64,000 nucleotides of DNA from Aquimarina sp. ERC-38 (GCF_026222555.1 NZ_CP098511.1:1593501-1657500), one strand, 5' to 3'; shown: positions 9,166 to 18,939, counted from the stretch's first letter. Made by a program: numbers and translations. The notes: a model not told the origin generated them from the letters alone.

Positions 9166-9231
9166 ATTCTGGAATTTCGACTTTAAAGTCACTGAAAATA
9201 ATAGTAATACTTAAAATATGAACTAAATTTG
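9166..9231 (+). promoter_or_regulatory. Promoter region of the Gly-Gly peptide gene
   Basis: The region carries the shared motif ATTCTGGAATTTCGA (9166-9180), an exact 12-base palindrome GACTTTAAAGTC (9179-9190) overlapping it, and a perfect Bacteroidota -7 box TAAATTTG (9224-9231). A clear -33 TTTG element is not seen, which would fit an activator-dependent promoter. The start codon at 9264 lies 32 bases after the -7 box. Confidence 0.55.
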
Positions 9232-9263
9232 CGAATATTAATATTAAATCAAAACTTCATAAC

Positions 9264-9413
9264 ATGAAAAACAAAAGCAAATTACAAATAAGGAAAATTA
9301 CAGTTACTAAATTAAACGCAAAGGAAAAAAGTTTTATTAACGGAGGTGATGAAGGTGAAAGAAGTAATAATATATTTTGCCAGACTGAAGGCAATTTAAG
9401 AAACTTAGAATAA
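9264..9413 (+). CDS. Small Gly-Gly leader peptide (putative RiPP precursor)
   Basis: This is a 49-codon gene starting at ATG 9264 and ending in TAA. The peptide begins MKNKSKLQIRKITVTKLNAK and continues to SFINGG at residues 23-28. That follows the pattern of Bacteroidota Gly-Gly precursors: a lysine-rich start, alternating hydrophobic residues, a V/I-x-x-L helix, then I-x-GG. The 21 residues after GG contain one Cys (in NIFCQTEG), one Thr and one Ser, and are acidic. It has its own promoter signals and lies 17 bases before a prolyl oligopeptidase gene. No lanthipeptide dehydratase or radical-SAM enzyme is adjacent. It could be a modified peptide, an unmodified exported peptide or a signal. 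Whether the C39 transporter at 1-602 processes it is open. Confidence 0.72.
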   Translation: MKNKSKLQIRKITVTKLNAKEKSFINGGDEGERSNNIFCQTEGNLRNLE

Positions 9414-9430
9414 ATTTTAAGAATTTTTAG

Positions 9431-11623
9431 ATGTTAAAAATTGTACTGTCTTTTTTCGTTATAATTTTATTAGGTTGTCAAAAAAGTATGAATATTAATA
9501 AACCGCCATCATTTAAAGGGGAAACGAAAAGATATACCTATTTTGGGACGACTTATCAGGATTCTTTTAGTAATATGGAAGATTTAAAAGATTCTACGAT
9601 AACTAATTGGTTTCATAGTCAAAATGTATACGCAAACAATATTCTAAACAAAATTTCGAACAAAGAAAAGTTGTATAAAACTTTGCAACAATATGACCAA
9701 ACCGATGGTTATGCTTTAAAAAATAGAGTAATTTCCGAAAAAGGACAGTATTTTTTTCTTAAGGAATTTAAGGAGGATAATAGGCAAGAGCTGTTTTATA
9801 GACCTCTTATTAAAGATACTATAGCTATTAAATTGTTTGAACCTAGTAAGATTGATAGTTTTAAAGAGTTTACCATCACTAAGATTAAACCAAGCTGGGA
9901 TGGAGAACTTTTAGCATTAGGATTATCTCAACCAGGAGAAGAAATAGCAATGATAATTTTTATAGAAGTTAGTTCAAAAAAGGTGTTGCCGTATAAAATT
10001 ACAAACACAGACGTGAATTTAGGATCAGGTATTAACTGGCTACCAGATAATTCAGGAATTACGTATTTATACCTTCCAATCACAGACATTCAGAATGAAC
10101 AATTTTATTTAAACACGGAAACTGTATTGTATCAACTAGGAGAGAATCCTAATCATAGGAATGTTATTTTCTCAAAAAAGAAAAACCCTGAATTGAACAT
10201 CATGCCGGAAGACTTTCCTTTAGTTTCTGTACACGCTACTAATTCTGACTATATTTTTGGTAGTATTTCGGGTGTAAATAGTTATAAAGACACTTATATG
10301 ACTACTATTTCTGATCTTAAAGCGGGCCGTTATAAGTGGAAAAAGATTTTTTCCCATGATGATAAAATAGATCAATTTTATGTGTATGGTAAAGACTCCA
10401 TAGTGTATTCCACTGCAAAAAATGCATCCAAATTTAAAATTTGTAAATCATCTTTGAATTCAGTTGATGCGACCCAGAATGATTGTATTATTGATGAAAA
10501 TCCCAATGAAGTATTGATAGATTTTGCATTACAGGACACTACCATACTTATCTCTACTATTAAAAATGGGATAGAATCTTATGTATATAGTAAAAGTATG
10601 AAAGATCAAAGCCCTAAAGTTAACATGGATTTACCGGTCAAAGCAGGTTCATGTTATATTTATAATAAAAATAACGAGATTTATATTTCTTTAAATTCCT
10701 GGACACTACCAAGGCAACTTTATCAATACGATATACTAAAAAAAGAATTCGATTATATTGATATTCCACAAATACCTTTTCCGGATGCGTTTAAACATAT
10801 CTCAGTGGAGGAAATAGAGGTTCCATCTCATGATGGTACTATGGTACCTCTTACTATTCTATCAAAAAAGGATAAAAAGAGGGATGGAAAAAATAGTACG
10901 TTAGTCCTCGCTTATGGTTCTTATGGGACATCTTTACGACCTGTCTATCAACCAGCTTTTCTAACCTGGGTTCTGGAAGGTGGAATTTTTGCAATTGCCC
11001 ACGTAAGAGGTGGTGGAGAAAAAGGGGAAGATTGGCATAAAGCGGGCTTTAAAAATACCAAGCCTAATACTTGGAAAGACGCAAATGCTGCAACGGAATA
11101 TCTTATTACTAACAAATATACCTCTAAGGACAAAACTGCTTTATTGGCTACCAGTGCGGGGGGTATCATGCTGGCTAGGGCGATAACAGAGCGACCTGAT
11201 TTATACAGGGTAGCTTTAGGAATAGTACCTTCTATTAACCTTACCCGATCGGAGTTTCAAGTAAATGGGAAGAATAATATTAAAGAGTTTGGTACGGTCA
11301 AGGATTCAGTTGAATTTAAGGCGTTGTACGAAATGGATGGTTTTCATCATTTAAAAGAGGATGAAGAATATCCGGCAGTATTTTTTACCGCTGGTTATAA
11401 AGATCAACGAGTGGTAGTTTGGGATCCAGCTAAATTTATGGCAAAATTGCAATTTTATGATAATAACTATCAAGAGCGACCTAAAATATTTAAAGTAGAT
11501 TTTGAAAGCGGGCACGGTGTTAATAACTCCAATACAACGTTTTATAAAAGTGTAGCAGAGATGTATGCTTTTGCATTTTGGCAAACTGGACATCCAGATT
11601 ATGAGTTAGGTACTTCTGACTAA
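9431..11623 (+). CDS. Prolyl oligopeptidase family serine peptidase (S9), lipoprotein
   Basis: This 730-residue S9-family peptidase should cut short peptides after proline. The N-terminus MLKIVLSFFVIILLGCQKS has a lipobox (LLGC), so the protein is probably anchored in a membrane outside the cytoplasm. A seven-bladed propeller region (about 70-430) precedes the alpha/beta hydrolase domain. The triad is visible: Ser575 in ATSAGG, Asp658 in YKDQRV and His695 in ESGHGV. The first Gly of the usual GxSxGG elbow is Thr here. FAIAHVRGGGEKGEDWHKAG is the typical family signature. It follows the Gly-Gly peptide gene by 17 bases, and a second homologue lies at 14737. The context suggests trimming or degrading the peptide, but the true substrate is unknown. 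Confidence 0.93.
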   Translation: MLKIVLSFFVIILLGCQKSMNINKPPSFKGETKRYTYFGTTYQDSFSNMEDLKDSTITNWFHSQNVYANNILNKISNKEKLYKTLQQYDQTDGYALKNRVISEKGQYFFLKEFKEDNRQELFYRPLIKDTIAIKLFEPSKIDSFKEFTITKIKPSWDGELLALGLSQPGEEIAMIIFIEVSSKKVLPYKITNTDVNLGSGINWLPDNSGITYLYLPITDIQNEQFYLNTETVLYQLGENPNHRNVIFSKKKNPELNIMPEDFPLVSVHATNSDYIFGSISGVNSYKDTYMTTISDLKAGRYKWKKIFSHDDKIDQFYVYGKDSIVYSTAKNASKFKICKSSLNSVDATQNDCIIDENPNEVLIDFALQDTTILISTIKNGIESYVYSKSMKDQSPKVNMDLPVKAGSCYIYNKNNEIYISLNSWTLPRQLYQYDILKKEFDYIDIPQIPFPDAFKHISVEEIEVPSHDGTMVPLTILSKKDKKRDGKNSTLVLAYGSYGTSLRPVYQPAFLTWVLEGGIFAIAHVRGGGEKGEDWHKAGFKNTKPNTWKDANAATEYLITNKYTSKDKTALLATSAGGIMLARAITERPDLYRVALGIVPSINLTRSEFQVNGKNNIKEFGTVKDSVEFKALYEMDGFHHLKEDEEYPAVFFTAGYKDQRVVVWDPAKFMAKLQFYDNNYQERPKIFKVDFESGHGVNNSNTTFYKSVAEMYAFAFWQTGHPDYELGTSD

Positions 11624-11721
11624 ATTATAGAAAATTAATACGTTTGAGTTTATCTACATATACCTTAAGCTCTTTAAGTACTTTAAAAAACATAAAGTCG
11701 GGTAATTTAAGTTTAAAAGCA

Positions 11722-13388
11722 ATGAATACTATTAATAAAGCTTATTTAACACTAATAATTTTTGGTTTATTTATTTTGAGTAACGTTCATAGTCAAAACA
11801 AACATTCGAATACTTTACATAAAGATTGTAATATACCTTGGTATTTTAAAGATTTTAAAAATGATTCGATAGTAGGGATAAGTTGGCAAAAACTAATTAG
11901 TGAAAAAAGTGTACTAGAAAAAATTGATACCATAATTGTTGCGGTCATAGATACAAAATTTGATATTTTTCACCAGGATATTAAAAATCAGGTTTGGACA
12001 AACAAAAAAGAGACTAAGGGAAATCATACTGATGATGATGGAAATGGATATGTTGATGATATTAATGGCTGGAACTTTTTAGGAGGTAAATTATCTAATA
12101 AACATATATCTGATTCTAATTTTGAATCCGTACGAATTCTAAGAAAATACAATGATTTTTTTAATAAAAAATATGCGGATACGATATCTGTTTCAGAGCG
12201 TTGGAAATATGAGCAATTTAAATTAGCTACAAATCAGAGAGCACAAGAAATAGCTAATTTGAAGGAGGATTTAGAATATGGTAATGTTTTAAACGATCGT
12301 TACTGGATAGCTAAAGATACAGTAGCGAAAATTTTTGGAAATTCCTCATATACTTTGAAAGAGCTAGATAGTTTATATCAAAAAACAGAAAAAGAAAATG
12401 ATTCCGTACTAAAACCCTTAGTTTATTTTATGCGGGATTTTGTAAAATATGATCTTAATGAACAATGGATATTAGAACAAAAATCGTTACCTCTCCAGCT
12501 TGAAAAAACTTCTTATAGTCAGGAGTATGACGAAAGATACTTAATAGGAGATACTTTAAATGAATTAGGTTTTAAGGACTATGGTAATCATGAGGTGTAT
12601 AACGATAGTATTACATTCCAACATGCAATCTCAATTGCAGGAATAATTGCAGGTCAATTGAATTGTAAAGAAGAGATTTCTGGTTTTTCTGAAAAATTTA
12701 AATTAATGCCTATTGTAGTTGCTCCAACTAACGGTGACGAACATGATAAAGATATTGCTTTAGGAATTAGATATGCTGTAGATAATGGAGCAAAAGTAAT
12801 TAATATGAGTTTTGGAAAACCTCTTTCTTTATATAAAACTTGGGTTGATGATGCTCTTAAGTACGCTGAAGAAAAGGACGTTTTAATTATCGCATCTTCT
12901 GGGAATGAGGGAAAAAAAATAGGTGATAATTTCGAACATTATCCTGATGACCATAACAACTCTTCTGAACATGAAATTGTGTCAAATTTTGTAAAAGTGG
13001 GTTCGACTTCAAAAAAAATAAACAATAAGCTACTTTCAAGTTTTAGTAATTATAGTAAAAAACATGTGGATCTTTTTGCTACGGGTAGTGATATTGCATT
13101 ATTAGCACATCAGAATTCTTACAAGAGAAGTAGTGGTACTTCCTTCTCTACCGCAATAGTATCAGGGGTTGCTGCAGTAATAAGATCTATATATCCTAAT
13201 TTAACCGCATCTCAAGTAAAAAAAGTATTTTAATGCAATCAGTAACCAAATATGATGTAGAAGTGGAAATTGAAGAAGAAGGTGTAGAGAAAAATGTTCC
13301 TTTTACAGAATTATCTAAATCCGGGGGGATTGTTAATGCTTATAATGCTTTAATACTAGCGGATAAAATAGCAAATAAAAAGTTATAG
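11722..13388 (+). pseudogene. S8 subtilisin-like peptidase with C-terminal frameshift
   Basis: This is a secreted subtilase. The start at 11722 gives the signal peptide MNTINKAYLTLIIFGLFILS; an upstream ATG at 11644 adds 26 unlikely residues. The catalytic residues remain: Asp77 (VAVIDTKFD), His301 (FQHAISIAG, a poor match to HGTHVAG), the oxyanion Asn in SSGNEG, and Ser474 (GTSFSTAIVSG, lacking the usual Pro). More than 200 residues separate Asp and His. The frame stops at 13233, but homology continues in another frame from 13225 to a TAG at 13386-13388. The continuation, MQSVTKYDVEVE then LSKSGGIVNAYNAL, matches the end of the second subtilase at about 17.28 kb. A two-base gain or one-base loss near AAAAAAAGTATTTTAATG explains it. 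About 50 C-terminal residues would be lost; activity may persist, or the shift may be a sequencing error. Confidence 0.85.
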
Positions 13389-13516
13389 TATCGCCCAAAT
13401 AAAAAAGTTTTTTCTGTAAAACCAGCCAAAAACTTCATAAATAATTCGAAATATTTGTAACAAAATTGAACCATTTTACGACTAATAGTAAATTCCTAAA
13501 TCATAATTTAGATCGT

Positions 13517-14665
13517 ATGCTTTATCACATAAAATTCTTATTATACCTAATAGTCATATTTACTACAAAAAGTTATTCTCAAAAAATAAAATTTATTGAA
13601 CGAGAATGGACAATGTTTGAACAAAAACTAAAATTAGAGTCTGATCAGACCGTAGACTTTAAATTGATAGCGAACATAAAAACCAAGGGCTTACAAGATA
13701 ATAGCGCTGCTTTTATTTGGACAACTATCAAGAATAAAAAAGGAGAGGAAGAAGGAAAGTATAAGCAAGTTATGGATTCTTTAACTAAAAGTGATACCTG
13801 GTCTACCTATGTGCTGGAAGGGTCATTTGATCAGAAAGCCGAAGAATTACAATTTGGCGGATATGTTTTAGGAAATGGAGATTTTTATTTTGACGATTTT
13901 AAGTTAATATTTAGAGAAGCAAATAGTAAGGACTATAACGAAGTATCTGTTTCAAATCATTCTTTTCAAAAACCAGTTGTCAATGACAGTATCCCTGAAT
14001 GGTCGCAATTCGGATGGAAAAATGATAGCGTTCTCAAAGTGAAAGGCTTTAGTTTTCATACACCTACTTCAGAAAATTCGAAAAAATCGTTCTTGCATAT
14101 AAAGGGTCGTGGAGTAGAAAAAAGAAAATCAGGACAAATTAAAGCTAAGGAAGGATTCTCGCCACAAATAGGCGTGTTAATTGCCATGTTAAATAATTTA
14201 AGTAACCGGGTAGAACGTGTAGTAAAAGACTTGGACCTTAGAGAAACGGATCATTTACACGATGAAAAAGCTAATCGAATAGGTGCGTTAATTATGCACC
14301 TGGCCGCAGCAGAAAAAATTTATCAAAATATGACTTTTGAAAATAGAAGGTTTACAAAAGATGAAGAAATTTGGCAAATTGCTTTGGAACTTGATGAAAA
14401 GGCAAGGCACGAGTTTCAAGGAAAGCCCATAAAATATTACTTAGATATTTATAAAGAGACGCGAGAAAAAACTATAGAAGAATTAAAAAAGAGAGACGAT
14501 ACATGGCTAGAAGCTTCCTGGCCTGGTTCAACCATGAATAACCATTTTGCTTGGTTTCATGTAATGGAGCATCAATCTAGTCATTTAGGTCAAATATTAT
14601 TTTTAAAAAAGCGAATTCCGGAAGAAAAAGTTCCTGAACCTAAACTTGAAGAAGAGATAGATTAG
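13517..14665 (+). CDS. Secreted two-domain protein with DinB-like C-terminus
   Basis: This is a protein of about 382 residues from the start at 13517, which gives the signal peptide MLYHIKFLLYLIVIFTTKS; an upstream ATG at 13466 adds 17 unlikely residues. The N-terminal half is beta-rich (about 25-190, with GYVLGNGDFYFDDFKLIF) and resembles carbohydrate-binding or jelly-roll modules found in secreted Bacteroidota proteins. The C-terminal half is a four-helix DinB-like domain with histidines placed as metal ligands (IMHLAAAE and HVMEHQSSHLGQI). DinB-family proteins are usually cytoplasmic thiol-dependent enzymes, so a secreted fusion is unusual. It sits between the two peptidase pairs and probably belongs to the same transcription unit. 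Its reaction is unknown. Confidence 0.75.
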   Translation: MLYHIKFLLYLIVIFTTKSYSQKIKFIEREWTMFEQKLKLESDQTVDFKLIANIKTKGLQDNSAAFIWTTIKNKKGEEEGKYKQVMDSLTKSDTWSTYVLEGSFDQKAEELQFGGYVLGNGDFYFDDFKLIFREANSKDYNEVSVSNHSFQKPVVNDSIPEWSQFGWKNDSVLKVKGFSFHTPTSENSKKSFLHIKGRGVEKRKSGQIKAKEGFSPQIGVLIAMLNNLSNRVERVVKDLDLRETDHLHDEKANRIGALIMHLAAAEKIYQNMTFENRRFTKDEEIWQIALELDEKARHEFQGKPIKYYLDIYKETREKTIEELKKRDDTWLEASWPGSTMNNHFAWFHVMEHQSSHLGQILFLKKRIPEEKVPEPKLEEEID

Positions 14666-14736
14666 ATTTATTCTTCCCAGCGGATAAAGCTATTATTCTA
14701 TATTGACCAAAATAAATAATATACCTCCTGTTTTTT

Positions 14737-16866
14737 ATGATCACTCGAATTTTATTTTCTCTTTTCTTTTTTAGTTGTTTAATTGTAATTAGCCAAAAAC
14801 AATCTTATATCGATCAGGATGACTATTTAAAATATGAAAACAAACAAGAGGAGCAAATCCTTCAATGGTTAGAGTTACAAAAAGAAAAATCAAAAACTTA
14901 TTTAAGTGCTATCAATCAACGTGATACATTAATCCGGAAATTATATAATTTCTCTAATAAATTAGGAGGGAAGGCTTCTTACCTTCGAAATGATGCAAGA
15001 AACAACTATTATTTTGTAAAGAATGATACTCTCTTTCAACTAAAATCCGGTAGCCGCAAAGAAATATTTACAATTAATTCGTATAATAACCTACAGGACA
15101 AAAATTATATTATAAGTTATTTAAAGCCTTCTTATTCTGGTAATACTGTTTTAGTATGTCTATCTTTAAAAGGAAGTGAAACTTCAAAAGTAATCCTTAT
15201 AAATACCGAAGATAAAACCATTTCTGAAACTAATATCAACTCTGCTGAACCAGCTTTGGGAGGATTGTTTTGGGCACCTGATGATTCCGGCTTTTTTTAT
15301 ACTTCTACAGATTTATCTCTAGTTGGCACTAAGCTAAATAATACCAATACTACGAATCGATTTTATCATATTAAAAATCGGAAAGACTTCGAATTCTTTT
15401 CCCGGTTCAATAAGCAAGGTATAGCAATTAAACCTGAAGAATTTCCGATTGTATATATCAATTACCCTTCCGATCAATTTTTAGTTGCAACTATATATGA
15501 TACCTCACCGGGTTTTATAAGTTACTCCACTCCTGTAAGTGCTTTGAGCCAACCTATAGATAGCATCGTATGGAAACCATTATTTACCAGGGAAGAAAAA
15601 GTAAAGGAATATTATCAAATAAATGATAGTATTATTTATTTGACCTCTAAAAATGCGCCAAATTTTAAAATTTGTCAAACTAGTATTACTCAGCCTGATT
15701 TTAAGAACCCAAGTTATGTTGTAAAGGAGACAAGCGACGAAATTATTAGAGGTTTTACAATTACTAGTAAAGGAATTTTTTATGCCACATTAAAAAATGG
15801 CACTGTAGGAAATTTATATTGGATTGATAAAAATAATCATACTAGAAAGATAGCATTGCCATTTAGTACAGGATATATTGAAGTATCTGCTTTAAGTAAG
15901 GATCAACCGGATATTTCCATAACGCTCCAAGGCTGGCTAAACCCTAAACGTAAATTTACATTTGACTATCAAGCAGAAAGACTTATTGAAGATCAAGCGT
16001 TAAAGACCATATACCCAAAAATCGAAGATGATCAATTAAATAACTTAATTGTTGAAGAAGTAGAAGTGCCATCCAGAGATGGGGTATTAATTCCGTTATC
16101 ACTTATCTACTCTAAAGACATGGTAAAAGATGGTTCTAATTCGGTATTGATAAGAGCCTATGGGGCTTATGGAGTCCCTATGTCACCCATCTTTAGTCAT
16201 AGTCTTTTACTACCGGCATTTGAAGGAGGTATATATGCGATTGCTCATGTAAGAGGAGGAGGTGAAAAAGGGGATCGTTGGTATAAGGCAGGATATAAAG
16301 CAACCAAAAAAAATACCTGGCAGGATTTGATAGATTGCACGCAATTTTTAATTGATCAAAATTATACTGCAAAAAAGAAAGTGGCCATGTGGAGTGGTAG
16401 TGCTGGGGGTATTACAATAGGAAACGCACTGGTAAAAAGACCGGAGCTTTATGGTGCAGCGATTATAGATAATGGTGTATTAAATCCTTTACGTTTTAAT
16501 CATGCACTTAATGGGATAGACTCCATGCCGGAATTTGGTTCGCCTAATGACCTGGAAGAACTACCTTACCTTGAGCAAATGGATGCTTTTACTAACATTA
16601 AAGAAAAATTAGATTATCCCGCAACTTTATTAAGGCTGGGTATGAAAGATCAACGGGTGGATCCTTTCCAAACCATGAAGTTCGGAGCCAAACTTAAAGA
16701 TTACCATATGGGTAGTAAACCGATCCTTATTTATCCGGATTTTGAGTCCGGGCATCTATTACGTTTAGATAGTAAAGAAAAACAATTTAGAAAGACAGCA
16801 GAAGCAATCGCTTTTGCTCTATTACATACCGGACATCCAAAATATCAATTGGAAGTACAGAAATAA
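14737..16866 (+). CDS. Second prolyl oligopeptidase family serine peptidase (S9)
   Basis: This 709-residue homologue of the S9 peptidase at 9431 has the same layout: signal peptide (MITRILFSLFFFSCLIVISQ, cleaved after a SQ, not lipobox-anchored), propeller, and hydrolase domain. The triad is Ser555 in WSGSAGGI (a regular GxSxGG elbow), Asp638 in GMKDQRV and His673 in FESGHLL. IAHVRGGGEKGDRWYKAGYK is conserved. It probably works in the periplasm. The two enzymes and their following subtilases look like an old duplication of one pair, since the second subtilase fragment follows 74 bases after this gene. Substrate preference after proline is assumed from the family. Confidence 0.93.
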   Translation: MITRILFSLFFFSCLIVISQKQSYIDQDDYLKYENKQEEQILQWLELQKEKSKTYLSAINQRDTLIRKLYNFSNKLGGKASYLRNDARNNYYFVKNDTLFQLKSGSRKEIFTINSYNNLQDKNYIISYLKPSYSGNTVLVCLSLKGSETSKVILINTEDKTISETNINSAEPALGGLFWAPDDSGFFYTSTDLSLVGTKLNNTNTTNRFYHIKNRKDFEFFSRFNKQGIAIKPEEFPIVYINYPSDQFLVATIYDTSPGFISYSTPVSALSQPIDSIVWKPLFTREEKVKEYYQINDSIIYLTSKNAPNFKICQTSITQPDFKNPSYVVKETSDEIIRGFTITSKGIFYATLKNGTVGNLYWIDKNNHTRKIALPFSTGYIEVSALSKDQPDISITLQGWLNPKRKFTFDYQAERLIEDQALKTIYPKIEDDQLNNLIVEEVEVPSRDGVLIPLSLIYSKDMVKDGSNSVLIRAYGAYGVPMSPIFSHSLLLPAFEGGIYAIAHVRGGGEKGDRWYKAGYKATKKNTWQDLIDCTQFLIDQNYTAKKKVAMWSGSAGGITIGNALVKRPELYGAAIIDNGVLNPLRFNHALNGIDSMPEFGSPNDLEELPYLEQMDAFTNIKEKLDYPATLLRLGMKDQRVDPFQTMKFGAKLKDYHMGSKPILIYPDFESGHLLRLDSKEKQFRKTAEAIAFALLHTGHPKYQLEVQK

Positions 16867-16939
16867 CATAATAAAAGCTACAGATGAAATTTTGGACTTA
16901 TGTATTATTTACTCTTTAAGCAATGGTTATAATAGTTTT

Positions 16940-17512
16940 ATGCAAACAAAAGCCGCTGGAAACGAATCCAAAAATATAGATAAGCATTTGCATTATCCTA
17001 ATGATTGGGCGAATGGAAAGGAGATAGTTGACAATTTTATACTGGTGGGAGCAACTTCAAAAATTCCGGACGAACATTTTGTAGCTTCTTTTTCTAATTA
17101 CGGAAAAGAGCAAGTTGATCTTTTTGCCCCCGGAAAAGAAGTATATACTGCCCATTGGAAAAATACTTATAACATTACACAAGGCACTTCTTTTGCATCT
17201 CCAATAGTTGCCTATGTTGCAGCCTTAATTAGATCCCATTATCCAAAATTAACCGCTCCTGAAGTAAAACAAATCTTACTAAACTCCGGAACACCTTATG
17301 ATTTGAATATCGAAATCAAACAGGAAGATGGAACTAAAAGCAAAGTTCCTTTCTCTAAGCTTTCTAAAAGTGGGAAAGTGGTAAATGCTTATCAGGCTTT
17401 GTTAATGGCGAAGATATTAAGTAAAAAATGGATAAGAATTATACGTTTAACTTTTAAAATTTTAAATTTATACAACTTTCTTCATTTGAGAATTACCTAT
17501 TCACTTACATAG
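16940..17512 (+). pseudogene. Truncated S8 subtilase fragment
   Basis: Only the C-terminal half of a subtilase remains. The fragment begins near an in-frame ATG at 16940 and keeps the oxyanion region (KAAGNES), VDLFAPGKEV, and the Ser motif GTSFASPIVAYVAAL. The Asp and His catalytic regions are missing, so it cannot be an active peptidase. The same frame opens upstream inside the preceding S9 gene, but that part shows no subtilase homology. It matches the frameshifted subtilase at 11722 closely at its end (KVPFSKLSKSGKVVNAYQAL against VPFTELSKSGGIVNAYNAL). It may have arisen by deletion between the duplicated units. A short unrelated tail follows residue KK at about 17430. Confidence 0.8.
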
Positions 17513-17601
17513 TTATGATCTAAAAATATTTAGAAGTGTAAAATAATTAAGTGTAAATATGTAATTAATAGTATACTTGTAGAATCATTACTGTCGGACT
17601 T

Positions 17602-18939
17602 ATGAGTACAGATTATAAAAGTGAATCCTTTAGAAAATTACTTGATAAATTACAACAAGAAAGTTGGCAGTTGGAATTATTAGTATCCGGATTTGTAATC
17701 TTTGGTTTGTTTGCTGCGGTTGATAAATTACAAGAACCTATTAATCGAACTTCAATAGAGGGTCAAGTACTAATAAGTATATTTATGATAACTCTGTTAG
17801 TATCCTGTTACTCTATAATTTTAAACCTTATTCTTCACTTAATTTTACGTGGTTTATGGATTGGAGCCTTGGGTTTACGCTATGTGTCTGGAGATATTGA
17901 TTTTGAAGTTTTAAATTATAATAAAAAATTTACAAAATATCTTAAAAAAAGAATAGTTTCTTTCGATAAATATTTGGCTACGTTAGAAAATACGTGTAGC
18001 GTTTTATTTGCCATATCCTTTCTATTAGTTTTTTACTTAATATCATTTTTTATTATCTCTTTGCTTTTTGCGGCTATAACTTTTTTTGTATTTAAGAATG
18101 ATAGTTTCTCTGAGCTAACACAGCAATTTTTGGGATATTCCTTACTAATTTTACTCGCAATAGGTGTCTTATTTACATTCTTAGATTCTCTTACTGTTGG
18201 CTACTTCAAACGAAATCGGTACATAGCCAAAATTTACTACCCAATCTATTACATTTTTAGTTTTATAACACTTTCTTTTTTGTACCGATCTATCGTACAT
18301 AATTTTATAGATAACAAGTTTGGAAAAAAGATTTTTAAACTTTTAATTCCTGTATATATAATAATTTTATTCATAACTAACATTGAGTATCAAGTTTCTA
18401 ATTACATAGGAACTAATTCTTTCAAGAGGATTAACATGGATATAGTTATGTCTAGGAATAGCTACGAAAACAATCTTGAAGATAATAAAGATCTAGTAAA
18501 AGTTACTTCCATTCCATCAAAAATTATTAATAGTAATTATCTAAATTTATTTCACACTTATAATGGTAAAACTGAAGATCATATTTTCGCATATGATAGT
18601 ACAATGCTTCCTAAAAAAGATGAACGTGGCTATTTTTTAGGTTTGTTCCGTCTTGGCGAAGATACGGATTCTATAATTAAAGTAAAGAAAGAAAAAGCTC
18701 GACAATATTTGTGTACGTTTAATCAATCTCATCAAATTTTAATTGACACTATATCCTTTCCTAGTGATTTTCTAATAAGTTATAATAAAAAAGAGCAACT
18801 TGGCTTTGAGACGGTATTAAATTTAAAAAACCTTTCGGAAGGAAAACATATATTATATCTTAAACGTTTAGAACGAAATAATCAAGATAGTTTGATTACC
18901 AAAGAAGTGAGTACAATCCCTTTTTGGTATTATAAATAG
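17602..18939 (+). CDS. Polytopic membrane protein of unknown function
   Basis: This 445-residue protein is not recognised. Around six membrane segments are visible: residues about 24-41, 57-85, 132-165, 178-198, 215-238 and 248-266. A soluble C-terminal domain of about 170 residues follows (from EYQVSNYIGTNSF to the end). The first 25 residues are charged and cytoplasmic-looking (ESFRKLLDKLQQESWQLE). It lies 89 bases after the broken subtilase on the same strand and ends the AT-rich island; an IS66 remnant follows. Conceivably it exports or gives immunity to the Gly-Gly peptide product, but nothing in the sequence shows this. Confidence 0.65.
   Translation: MSTDYKSESFRKLLDKLQQESWQLELLVSGFVIFGLFAAVDKLQEPINRTSIEGQVLISIFMITLLVSCYSIILNLILHLILRGLWIGALGLRYVSGDIDFEVLNYNKKFTKYLKKRIVSFDKYLATLENTCSVLFAISFLLVFYLISFFIISLLFAAITFFVFKNDSFSELTQQFLGYSLLILLAIGVLFTFLDSLTVGYFKRNRYIAKIYYPIYYIFSFITLSFLYRSIVHNFIDNKFGKKIFKLLIPVYIIILFITNIEYQVSNYIGTNSFKRINMDIVMSRNSYENNLEDNKDLVKVTSIPSKIINSNYLNLFHTYNGKTEDHIFAYDSTMLPKKDERGYFLGLFRLGEDTDSIIKVKKEKARQYLCTFNQSHQILIDTISFPSDFLISYNKKEQLGFETVLNLKNLSEGKHILYLKRLERNNQDSLITKEVSTIPFWYYK

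Noticed and set aside
9264..9413. The Gly-Gly peptide considered as a standard class I lanthipeptide
   Set aside because: The core has only one Cys and few Ser or Thr, and no dehydratase or cyclase gene is nearby.
7395..18939. The island considered as a prophage or integrative element
   Set aside because: No integrase, phage structural, or conjugation genes and no clear attachment repeats were found; only an IS66 remnant marks one edge.
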